Source: Candidatus Sivonenia alaskensis PMM_0068
GTDB taxonomy: Bacteria; Cyanobacteriota; Cyanobacteriia; Gloeobacterales; PMM-0068
Assembly (NCBI GenBank): GCA_949127685.1
Contig: CASBPW010000286.1
Span: forward strand, 1 to 17,767
Reading direction: 5' to 3'
DNA length: 17,767 nucleotides
Shown here: positions 1-6,785 of the stretch, in pieces
How the letters are laid out: the number at the start of each line of letters is the position of its first letter
How positions within the stretch are numbered: the stretch's first letter is position 1
Position numbers and translations under genes: made by a program
The notes under the pieces: model-generated
The model's database searches: none
Told to the model about the DNA's origin: nothing
What the model saw: the letters and a program-made list of their open reading frames with translations, nothing else

Positions 1-47
1 ACATAATCCAAGGCTGATAGTAAGCGTCGTTTTCATGGGAGTGTCAG

Positions 48-3000
48 ATGGCGATTAAGGCAACGAGTGGCAGCAATGTAGCCCGTCCCCGCAGATTCAA
101 CACGGTATTGGTAGAAACCATTGATGGAGCCTGTACCGAAGATCGGTATTTTAGCCCTGGTGAGTTGGAGTCCATGAAAGGCTACTTCAACAATGCCCAA
201 AAGCGCCTTGCCGTGTCACAAATTATCATTAGCAACGCGGAATCCATTGTCTCTAGAGCCGCTACCCGGATTTTCCAGGGTGGCTCGCCCATGGCCTATG
301 CCCCGCAGCAAATGCAGCGCTCCAAAGAAGCAGTCGGCCTTGGAGGACGCAAGCGTAATGAGGCTCCTGTAGATGCTCCTGGATTTGGAGATGAGGTTGT
401 CATTGAGGACCGGGGAGGATTTCTAGAGCGGCTCAAGTCACTTTTTGCCAGCAGTGGAGAAACGATCACTGCTTCTAACTTCCAGCCCATCAAAATCGCT
501 TTGTATGGTGCAGAGCGGATGCAAAAGTCTCTTCGGGACTTGGACTGGTTCCTTCGCTATGTGAACTATGCTCTGTTGGCGGGGGATCTAAATATTCTTG
601 AGCTCAATTGCATCGGGTTGAGGGAGATCCTAGAGAAAGCTTGCTCGATCGATGCCACGATTGTCGCAATTCAGGAGATGCGTCGGGCTTCGGTCGGCTA
701 TTTGAAGACCCAAGAAGATAAGACCCTCGTAGCCAGCTACTTTGATGTCATTGTGCGCTGTTTAGAAGAAGACAAGTCTGACACTCCGGGCGATATTATT
801 CGTCCTTCTACTCCTGACCGTCCTGGCCTGCAGTTGCCGTTCATATACGGTCTGGCTGGCCAAGCCAAACGCAAGTTCCGCATTGATAGCACTACTACAG
901 GTGAACAGAAAGAACTCGCTATCAAAGCGGCCTACCGTCAAGTTTTTGAGCGGGATATTAGAGCACACTACGGTCAATCCCTTTCCAAACCGGAATCTAA
1001 AGTCAAGAACGGTGAATTTTCGGTGCGAGAATTTATCCGGAGCCTTGGCAAATCAGAACTTTATCGCAAGCAATTCTTTGAGCCCTTTATCGATTCTCGC
1101 GCCCTAGAGCTTGCGTTCAAGCACTTCTTGGGTCGTGCTCCAGAGTCCCGCACGGAAGTGCAGAACTATTTTTCGATTGTTGCTTCTGGCGGCCTCTATG
1201 CGCTGGTGGATAGCCTGGTCGATTCTGAGGAGTACCAACGCGTATTCGGAGAAGATACGGTTCCCTACATTCGAGACCTAGGTCAGGAAGCCCAGCCCTC
1301 TTGGAATTGGGGGGCTGCCTATAACCTGTATAACTATGCTGCGCCTCGTCGAAAGGTGCCTGAATTTATTACTCTGTTCGCTGACTACACCAATAACCTG
1401 CCTAACCAGCACCCCTATGGCGCGGGTAATGACCCCTTGGAAATTCAGTTCGGGGCTATTTTCAACAAAGAACGCAAGAGTCTAAATAGCCATCCTGCCC
1501 TGATTGGCAAAGATGTTCAGCGCATTTTGATCCGCACGGGCATTCCTTTTGAGAATGAGCGTGGTACCAAAGGTTTCACACCAGCCCAGGAGTCGACTCT
1601 TGGTCCCAAGATCTTCAAGCTTTCTCAGAATGTCAGTCAACGTTCTCCAGGTACCATTCGCAATGCGGGTATTGTCACAGTTGAAGGTACTACGCAGGCA
1701 GTGATCCGAGCTGCCTACCTCCAGGTATTTGGACGTGCAGTCTACTCAGGACAGGAACAACGGGTTGCAGAAATCAAACTAGAAAATGGTGAAATTTCTG
1801 TACGGGAATTTGTCCGTCGCTTAGCGAAATCAGATGTCTTCCGTAACCTCTACTGGACTCCGCTCTACGTCTGCAAGGCCATTGAGCATATGCACAAGCA
1901 CCTCTTAGGCCGTCTTACCTACGGACGTCAAGAAACGAACAAGTACTATGACATCGCCTTTAAGAAGGGGTTCTATGGGGTGGTGGATGCCATCATTGAC
2001 TCGCCTGAATACGACGAGGTCTATGGGGAAGATACTGTTCCCTATGAGCGTTATGTCAGTCCTCGAGGTTTAGCGCTTCGCACCCTTCGGGGCGGTTCAG
2101 TCCAGCAACCGATGGCAGCAAAAGCCAATCCCATCATGGATATGGCTGTGGCTCGTGGAGTCGCTCCTTCTCGTTCTCTGCCCTCCATTCAGGCCAGTAT
2201 TAACCAAGGGGTTTCCCGCAAGCGTGACCAAACCAAGGTCTTTAAATACACGAGTAACCTTACCCGTCCTGAGTTTGAGCAGTTGGTGCGTGCCGTCTAC
2301 CGTCAATTATTTGAACGGGATATGGACAGCTATCAGTTGAGCACAAGCTTCAGTAAATCTGAATCCAAGCTTCGCAACAATGAGATTTCGGTGCGGGAGT
2401 TTGTGCGTCGTGTGGCCACTTCTGAGCTATACCGTAAGCAATTCTTCGACCGCTATCCAAACACCCAAGTTACCGAAATTGGTCTGAAGCACTTCCTGGG
2501 TAGAGCGACCAAGGACCAAGCTGAGTTGCGTTATCTAGGTAACCTATTGGCTAAGCAAGGGTTCCAAGCTTTTGTGGGTGCGATTATTGACTCTCCCGAG
2601 TATGACAGCACCTTCGGAGAAGATATAGTTCCCTACCGCCGTTATCCAACTTTGCCGGCCGCGAACTTCCCGAATACAGAGACCTTGTACGAACGCCAAA
2701 CCTTCCAAACCAAGGCCTTGGTTGTCCCCAGCTTTGCTTCGCCGAAAGTGCGTATGGGCATTTCCATGGATAAGATGCCCATGGTGGAGCGTGCTTTGGC
2801 GGATATGCAGAAGAAAAAGACCCTGATTGATCCAACCAAGCCGCTCTATCTAGAGCTGGGTAAATCTCTGAGAGATGGCGGAGATGATTACACGGTTGGA
2901 GCCCGCCGCAATCCGCTGCCTATTTACATGCTCACAGACTCCAGTGGCTTCCGAGATAGGGAGATAGCGATTCTGGTAGCCTATCGTCAGGTCTTCGAAC

Positions 3001-3434
3001 GGGATCTTCCCGAAGGTTTGCGTTTATCCAAGCCGGAATCCCGCCTCAAAAACGGTGAAATCAATGTGCGCGAATTTATCCGGACGCTGGGTAAATCGGA
3101 TACGTACCGAAAGCAATTCTTTGATCCCTATCCCAACACGAAGGTCATAGAGTTTAACTTCAAGCACTTCTTAGGGCGTGCGCCTGCGACGCAGGATGAA
3201 ATCCAACTCTATAATCGGATCTTTGCGACCCAAGGATTGGCTGCGACGGTGGATGCCATGCTGAATAGTGAAGAATACCTCACGGTCTTTGGCGAAAATA
3301 CAGTTCCTTACCGTCGTTATCCCACCCTGCCGATTGGCACCTACACCGGCTCTGTGGCGACCAATGATGAACTCATTCAGCAGTCTTGGTCTTCTCTGTC
3401 ACCTTCTTATCTCGGTTTTAGCTTTTCTCGTTAG
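48..3434 (+). CDS. apcE: Phycobilisome core-membrane linker ApcE with four linker repeats
   Basis: ApcE (LCM) scaffolds the allophycocyanin core, anchors the phycobilisome to the membrane and carries a terminal-emitter bilin. The 1128-residue product starts with an alpha-phycobiliprotein-like domain (about 1-245) interrupted by a loop at about 80-150 (the PB-loop). The bilin cysteine is Cys199, in the context KACSIDAT, with the typical core motif RDLDWFLRY. Four phycobilisome-linker (REP, PF00427) domains follow at about 276-410, 545-669, 738-868 and 968-1092, each ending near a (F/Y)GE(D/N)xVPY motif. A long arm lies between the first and second. Four repeats and about 1130 residues match the ApcE class of five-cylinder cores; three-repeat forms are shorter. 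The ATG has GGGAG at 37-41, six bases upstream. The stop codon overlaps the AGGGG ribosome site of the next gene, so the two are probably coupled. Confidence 0.97.
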   Translation: MAIKATSGSNVARPRRFNTVLVETIDGACTEDRYFSPGELESMKGYFNNAQKRLAVSQIIISNAESIVSRAATRIFQGGSPMAYAPQQMQRSKEAVGLGGRKRNEAPVDAPGFGDEVVIEDRGGFLERLKSLFASSGETITASNFQPIKIALYGAERMQKSLRDLDWFLRYVNYALLAGDLNILELNCIGLREILEKACSIDATIVAIQEMRRASVGYLKTQEDKTLVASYFDVIVRCLEEDKSDTPGDIIRPSTPDRPGLQLPFIYGLAGQAKRKFRIDSTTTGEQKELAIKAAYRQVFERDIRAHYGQSLSKPESKVKNGEFSVREFIRSLGKSELYRKQFFEPFIDSRALELAFKHFLGRAPESRTEVQNYFSIVASGGLYALVDSLVDSEEYQRVFGEDTVPYIRDLGQEAQPSWNWGAAYNLYNYAAPRRKVPEFITLFADYTNNLPNQHPYGAGNDPLEIQFGAIFNKERKSLNSHPALIGKDVQRILIRTGIPFENERGTKGFTPAQESTLGPKIFKLSQNVSQRSPGTIRNAGIVTVEGTTQAVIRAAYLQVFGRAVYSGQEQRVAEIKLENGEISVREFVRRLAKSDVFRNLYWTPLYVCKAIEHMHKHLLGRLTYGRQETNKYYDIAFKKGFYGVVDAIIDSPEYDEVYGEDTVPYERYVSPRGLALRTLRGGSVQQPMAAKANPIMDMAVARGVAPSRSLPSIQASINQGVSRKRDQTKVFKYTSNLTRPEFEQLVRAVYRQLFERDMDSYQLSTSFSKSESKLRNNEISVREFVRRVATSELYRKQFFDRYPNTQVTEIGLKHFLGRATKDQAELRYLGNLLAKQGFQAFVGAIIDSPEYDSTFGEDIVPYRRYPTLPAANFPNTETLYERQTFQTKALVVPSFASPKVRMGISMDKMPMVERALADMQKKKTLIDPTKPLYLELGKSLRDGGDDYTVGARRNPLPIYMLTDSSGFRDREIAILVAYRQVFERDLPEGLRLSKPESRLKNGEINVREFIRTLGKSDTYRKQFFDPYPNTKVIEFNFKHFLGRAPATQDEIQLYNRIFATQGLAATVDAMLNSEEYLTVFGENTVPYRRYPTLPIGTYTGSVATNDELIQQSWSSLSPSYLGFSFSR

Positions 3435-3442
3435 GGGTTCTT

Positions 3443-4771
3443 ATGCAGCCTATTGTTCTACGTAAACTAACTCCTCGGCGCCCCCTGGAAAGCCGTCCTT
3501 CCTTGAGCAACTACACTCAAGGTGTGGCTGTCTGGAGAGCGCTTGCGGTCTCTCAGTACGCGATTGAAAAAGCCCAGAACTTGTCTCTGCCTGCGTTGCG
3601 GTCGAAGAATGTAGGAGCCGTGCCTGGGGGACTTCTTGGGAAACGGGCAGGAGGACAATCCCAGCCTGGCCGGATTTATCGCTGGAGTTTGCAGCAGCCC
3701 AAGGCCGAGAGGGAAGCGATCATCCGAGCGGTCTATCGTCAAGTGCTGGAGCGATCATTGCCTGATGGATCTCGCCTGAATGAACCGGAGTCCCGCGTTA
3801 AGGTTGGGGATATATCCGTTCGCGAGTTTGTCCGAGAGGTAGCTACTTCCAACGTTTATATTGGTCAGTTCTTCACGCGCTTCCCCAACACAAAAGTGGT
3901 CGAGTATTTGTTCAAGCACCTTTTGGGACGTGCACCGAAGGACCAGATTGAGATTAGTACCTACAACGATTTGCTGGCTAAGCAAGGCTTAAAGGCTGCT
4001 GTAGATACGATGGTCAATAGTCCTGAATACATCGAAATTTTCGGTGAAGATGTAGTTCCCTATCCCCGCTACACTTCCGATCCCGCGAATGGCTACGACG
4101 CTAGAGCCTATGCCGGAAGCATCCAGGTATTCAGTCAGCAGACCTTCCAAAATTCAACCCTGAACTTTCCGAGCTTTGGGGCCAAAGGTTGGGGTTTGAG
4201 TTCCGGAGACCAAGGAGTAGGGGATCGCGTCAAGCCTGCTCGTCCTCAGTTAGATGCGCCTAGAGTTTACTCTTTAGGTGAAAATACTAAGGTGGAATTG
4301 GTTCTAAGGGCTGCCTATAAGCAAGTCTGGGAAAAAGATCTAGGAGAAGCTCTTCGTCTGAATGAACCGGAATCGCGCTTACGGAATGGGGACATCACGG
4401 TACGGGAATTTATTAGAGCCCTAGGCCATTCCGATTTCTATCTCAGGAACTATTTGGGTAAATGGGATAATGCTAAATTGGCAGAATTTAACTTCAAGCA
4501 CTTCTTAGGCCGTCGTCCTGCTTCCACCCAGGAATTGGCGCGACATACCCAAACCTTGGGGCAGCGTGGTCTGAAAGCCGCTGTCGATGAACTGCTGAAT
4601 AGTGCTGAATACGGAAAAAACTTTGGGGACAATACGGTGCCCTATAGTACGCTACGCTCTGAACGCTATGTAGGCACCGTAGATCAACCGTCTCGCGCCT
4701 ACGCAGGGACGTTTACCCAGGTGCGTGAGCAGTATCACAAAAACACTGTCCCTGCCTACGGCAACCTATGA
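3443..4771 (+). CDS. apcH: Two-repeat phycobilisome core linker, ApcH-like
   Basis: This 442-residue linker has no phycobiliprotein domain. An unrecognised basic N-terminal segment (1-85) is followed by two linker repeats at about 86-210 and 281-403. The inter-repeat arm contains QQTFQNSTLNFPSF, which resembles the arm after ApcE repeat 3 (RQTFQTKALVVPSF). Repeat 1 is closest to ApcE repeat 3 (both have KDQ...LLAKQG) and repeat 2 to ApcE repeat 4 (both FNFKHFLGR), so the gene looks like a duplicated ApcE C-terminal half. Rod linkers normally have one repeat and a CpcD tail; here there are two repeats and an ApcE-like arm. From memory, ApcH is the linker joining two core subdomains in the paddle-shaped phycobilisome of Anthocerotibacter panamensis. 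The symbol is assigned on that basis and is tentative. The ribosome site AGGGG (3433-3437) overlaps the apcE stop. Confidence 0.93.
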   Translation: MQPIVLRKLTPRRPLESRPSLSNYTQGVAVWRALAVSQYAIEKAQNLSLPALRSKNVGAVPGGLLGKRAGGQSQPGRIYRWSLQQPKAEREAIIRAVYRQVLERSLPDGSRLNEPESRVKVGDISVREFVREVATSNVYIGQFFTRFPNTKVVEYLFKHLLGRAPKDQIEISTYNDLLAKQGLKAAVDTMVNSPEYIEIFGEDVVPYPRYTSDPANGYDARAYAGSIQVFSQQTFQNSTLNFPSFGAKGWGLSSGDQGVGDRVKPARPQLDAPRVYSLGENTKVELVLRAAYKQVWEKDLGEALRLNEPESRLRNGDITVREFIRALGHSDFYLRNYLGKWDNAKLAEFNFKHFLGRRPASTQELARHTQTLGQRGLKAAVDELLNSAEYGKNFGDNTVPYSTLRSERYVGTVDQPSRAYAGTFTQVREQYHKNTVPAYGNL

Positions 4772-4935
4772 AGGCAGAGTATACCGCTATGGACTCGCTG
4801 TTCTCACTCCCGCAAGGGAGCGCAGGTGCAGTGAGTATCAGAAAAATGGGTCCGGCAATGCTGGAAGGCTTGACCCATTCGACTCGACTTATTCCAGCAG
4901 TTCAAAAACACTATTGACCAGGAGGAACTCATTAG
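4772..4935 (+). promoter_or_regulatory. Structured spacer / leader upstream of apcA1
   Basis: This 164-base gap between the core linker and apcA1 holds several self-complementary elements. One is a hairpin CTCCC-GCAA-GGGAG at 4807-4820, overlapped by an alternative pairing CTCACT (4803-4808) with AGTGAG (4830-4835). A second is a long hairpin closed by AATGGGTC (4845-4852) and GACCCATT (4872-4879), with an inner stem CCGGC/GCTGG. None is followed by a T-run, so they are not ordinary terminators. They may be processing or attenuation elements that set the apcAB level above the linkers, or an mRNA-stabilising leader. The AGGAGG at 4920-4925 is the ribosome site of apcA1. I could not identify a convincing promoter. 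Confidence 0.5.
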
Positions 4936-5424
4936 ATGAGCGTCGTTACTAAAGCGATCGTCAATGCTGATGCCGAAGCGCGCTACCTGAGCCCCGGCGA
5001 ACTCGACCGGATCCGTTCTTTCACCTCTGGTGGTGAGCGCCGTCTTCGCATTGCACAGACCCTGACTGAAGCCCGCGAGCGTATCGTTAAGCAAGGTGGA
5101 GACCAACTCTTCCAGAAGCGCCCTGATCTCGTTTCCCCCGGTGGTAACGCCTATGGTTCTGAGAAGACCGCTACCTGTCTTCGTGACTTAGACTACTATC
5201 TTCGTCTGATCACCTTCGGAATTGCTGCTGGTGATGTGACCCCTATTGAAGAAATTGGGGTTATCGGAGCTAAGGAAATGTATCGTTCCTTGGAAGTGCC
5301 TCTGCCTGGTATGGCTGAGTCTATCCGTTCAATGAAGCAAGTGGCTACCGGTCTTCTATCTGGTGAAGATGCCGCTGAAGCTGGCTACTACTTCGATTAC
5401 TTGGCTGGTGCTTTGGGCTCCTAG
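4936..5424 (+). CDS. apcA: Allophycocyanin alpha subunit ApcA (copy 1)
   Basis: ApcA pairs with ApcB to form the alpha/beta monomers that assemble into core trimers and pass energy to the terminal emitters. The 162-residue product is a typical ApcA: it starts MSVVTKAIVNADAEARYLSP, has GDQLFQKRPDLVSPGGNAYG in the B-E region, and carries the phycocyanobilin cysteine at residue 81 (TATCLRDLDYYLRL). The C-terminus FDYLAGALGS is one residue longer than the usual ending. Start chosen by family alignment; AGGAGG at 4920-4925 lies ten bases upstream. It follows the structured spacer and is 39 bases ahead of apcB, as in the standard apcAB operon. This is the conventional core subunit; the copy at 9214-9699 is the divergent one. 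Confidence 0.98.
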   Translation: MSVVTKAIVNADAEARYLSPGELDRIRSFTSGGERRLRIAQTLTEARERIVKQGGDQLFQKRPDLVSPGGNAYGSEKTATCLRDLDYYLRLITFGIAAGDVTPIEEIGVIGAKEMYRSLEVPLPGMAESIRSMKQVATGLLSGEDAAEAGYYFDYLAGALGS

Positions 5425-5463
5425 CCCTCCTATATAACGAGAACCACTTGGGAGTTTTAAATT

Positions 5464-5952
5464 ATGCAAGATGCAGTAACTTCTGTAATCAATACCTATG
5501 ACGTCCAGGGCAAATACCTGGACACCAGTGCCATCGATAAGCTGAAGTCCTACTTCGCTACCGGTGAGCTACGCGTCCGTGCCGCTGCGACCATCTCTGC
5601 CAATGCTTCCTCCATCATCAAGGAGTCGGTGGGCAAATTGTTCGGTGAGCAGCCTGATCTCGTCCGTCCCGGTGGAAATGCTTACACCACCCGTCGCTAT
5701 GCTGCCTGCATCCGCGACCAAGACTACTTCCTGCGCTATGCTACCTACGCTATGTTGGCTGGAGACCCCTCTATTCTTGACGAGCGTGTGTTGAATGGCC
5801 TTAAGGAAACCTACAACTCCTTAGGCGTGCCTATTGCTTCTTCTGTAAAAGGGATTCAATCTCTCAAGGAAGTAGTAGCTAGCTTGGTGGGTCCTGATGC
5901 CGGTAAAGAGATGGGGGTCTACTTCGACTACCTGTCTTCTGGGTTAGGCTAA
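5464..5952 (+). CDS. apcB: Allophycocyanin beta subunit ApcB (copy 1)
   Basis: Beta subunit of the core allophycocyanin trimer. The 162-residue product has the family start MQDAVTSVINTYDVQGKYLD, the methylatable asparagine at residue 72 (GGNAYTT), the bilin cysteine at residue 82 (AACIRDQDYFLRY) and the ApcB hallmark AGDPSILDERVLNGLKETYN. The B-E loop reads KLFGEQPDLVRPGGNAYTT. As I recall it, standard ApcB has a one-residue shorter KSLLYSDITRPGGNMYTT there, while ApcF and CpcB have the LFxEQPxLI form, so the loop looks like the less derived state. The C-terminus LSSGLG lacks the cysteine of the common CSGLS ending. GGGAG at 5450-5454 is a plausible ribosome site. Assignment as ApcB rather than ApcF rests on the rest of the chain and the family-like C-terminus. 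Confidence 0.97.
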   Translation: MQDAVTSVINTYDVQGKYLDTSAIDKLKSYFATGELRVRAAATISANASSIIKESVGKLFGEQPDLVRPGGNAYTTRRYAACIRDQDYFLRYATYAMLAGDPSILDERVLNGLKETYNSLGVPIASSVKGIQSLKEVVASLVGPDAGKEMGVYFDYLSSGLG

Positions 5953-5967
5953 AAATCTGTTTCAGCT

Positions 5968-5999
5968 CTCAGTGGTTAGCTTTTAGGCTAATCACTGAG
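5968..5999 (+). promoter_or_regulatory. Intercistronic hairpin after apcB
   Basis: A 13-base arm (5968-5980, CTCAGTGGTTAGC) pairs with 5987-5999 (GCTAATCACTGAG) with one G-T wobble around a TTTTAG loop. No T-run follows. In phycobilisome operons such hairpins between apcB and apcC are associated with plentiful apcAB and scarcer apcABC transcripts, by partial termination or by blocking 3' decay. That role here is inferred from position and shape. Confidence 0.7.
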
Positions 6000-6051
6000 G
6001 ACTACAGATGTGTATTTAACTAACTGCTTTTGCAGACTTAGGAGAACGCCC

Positions 6052-6234
6052 ATGAGCCGCCAAGTGCGTATCACGGCCATCATGCCTCGCCGCTCTCAAG
6101 GAGTGGATAGCGGTCGTGAAATTCAAAATGTTTATTTCACGAAAAAAGTCAGCTATGACCAATGGACTCCAGAGATGACCCGCATTGGCCGCCAAGGTGG
6201 GACTATTCTGAAAGTAGAGGTCATGGGTAGTTAA
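6052..6234 (+). CDS. Short ApcC-like core linker (CpcD domain), divergent copy
   Basis: A 60-residue CpcD-domain (PF01383) protein of the small core linker family (LC, ApcC). It keeps the fold signatures: a VRITAIMP opening strand, GREIQNVYFTKKVSYDQW, then a GRQGGTILKVEV closing strand. It lacks the glycine-rich tail (GSPGQNAG) of the next gene and differs from it across the middle. ApcC caps core trimers and tunes their absorption; this copy probably caps another face or another cylinder. Start chosen because AGGAG at 6040-6044 lies seven bases upstream and the protein then begins like ApcC; the longer open frame from 6010 adds non-homologous sequence. It could instead be a rod-capping CpcD-type linker, but the position inside the apc operon favours the core. 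Confidence 0.9.
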   Translation: MSRQVRITAIMPRRSQGVDSGREIQNVYFTKKVSYDQWTPEMTRIGRQGGTILKVEVMGS

Positions 6235-6326
6235 GACCGTGCTCCTTATGGATGTGTCTTAAGCTAGTTGATGAGCTGGAATTTTTGCTAGATTTATTTG
6301 TTGACTTATCGACGGAGTTAGGTATC

Positions 6327-6536
6327 ATGAGTCGCTTATTTAAACTAACTGCCTGTGTGCCCTCTAAAGCAAGAGTCCGCACAGGACGTGAACTGCAAAA
6401 TACCTATTTCACAAAATTGGTGGAATATGGCCGTATGTATCCAGAAATGCAGCGCATCTCTCGCCAGGGAGGAAAAATCCTCAAGGTTGAGCTATACGCA
6501 GGTAGTCCTGGACAGAATGCGGGCGTTGGAGGCTAG
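6327..6536 (+). CDS. apcC: Allophycocyanin small core linker ApcC
   Basis: Canonical 69-residue ApcC: it opens MSRLFKLTACVPSKARVRTG, continues RELQNTYFTKLV and GKILKVEL, and ends with the tail SPGQNAGVGG. ApcC sits in the central cavity of core trimers and stabilises them. It is the second of two tandem CpcD-domain genes, 92 bases after the first, and the last gene of the cluster. GGAG at 6314-6317 precedes the ATG by nine bases; an in-frame extension upstream to 6252 has no family similarity and was not used. The terminator starts four bases after the stop codon. Confidence 0.97.
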   Translation: MSRLFKLTACVPSKARVRTGRELQNTYFTKLVEYGRMYPEMQRISRQGGKILKVELYAGSPGQNAGVGG

Positions 6537-6540
6537 AAAT

Positions 6541-6567
6541 AAAACCGGGTGCTAAGCCCGGTTTTTG
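6541..6567 (+). terminator. Rho-independent terminator of the apc cluster
   Basis: AAAACCGGG and CCCGGTTTT form a nine-pair stem around TGCTAAG, followed by further Ts. The A-run on the left arm means it can also act on the minus strand, where it lies about 220 bases beyond the helicase stop codon. Confidence 0.93.
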
Positions 6568-6692
6568 TTTAAGGTCTGAGTATGGCCTAATCTCGAAGCA
6601 CCATTTCATGTTTGGAATACATTGAATTATGAATATCCTTTTGCACAAATGGTTCGACATGCTGCGCGATTGCAGCTGCTGGATCACTTTGG

Positions 6693-6776
6693 GATATGGT
6701 GCAAGCCATTTACCGGATTCAGGAATTCACCGCGAATCTCTCCTATGAGGCTTTGGAGAGTGATCATGAGGCGTGG
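6693..6776 (+). pseudogene. Fragment resembling HepT/DUF86 toxin
   Basis: In the frame of 6693 the sequence reads DMVQAIYRIQEFTANLSYEA and continues LESDHEAW. This matches the N-terminal helix region of HepT (DUF86) proteins, which typically read like DML.AI.RI.EYT.GLS.E.F..D. About 28 residues are recognisable. The rest of the protein, including the RX4-6H motif and the partner MNT nucleotidyltransferase antitoxin, is absent; the frame runs into the 3' end of the opposing helicase gene and stops at 6822-6824. I read it as a relic of a HepT/MNT toxin-antitoxin pair. A chance match is possible because the segment is short. Confidence 0.55.
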
Positions 6777-6785
6777 AAGTACCTA

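Noticed and set aside
5464..5952. Calling copy 1 of the beta subunit ApcF because of its loop
   Set aside because: The rest of the chain, including DPSILDERVLNGLKETYN, length and C-terminus, is ApcB-like, and it is in the standard apcAB position.
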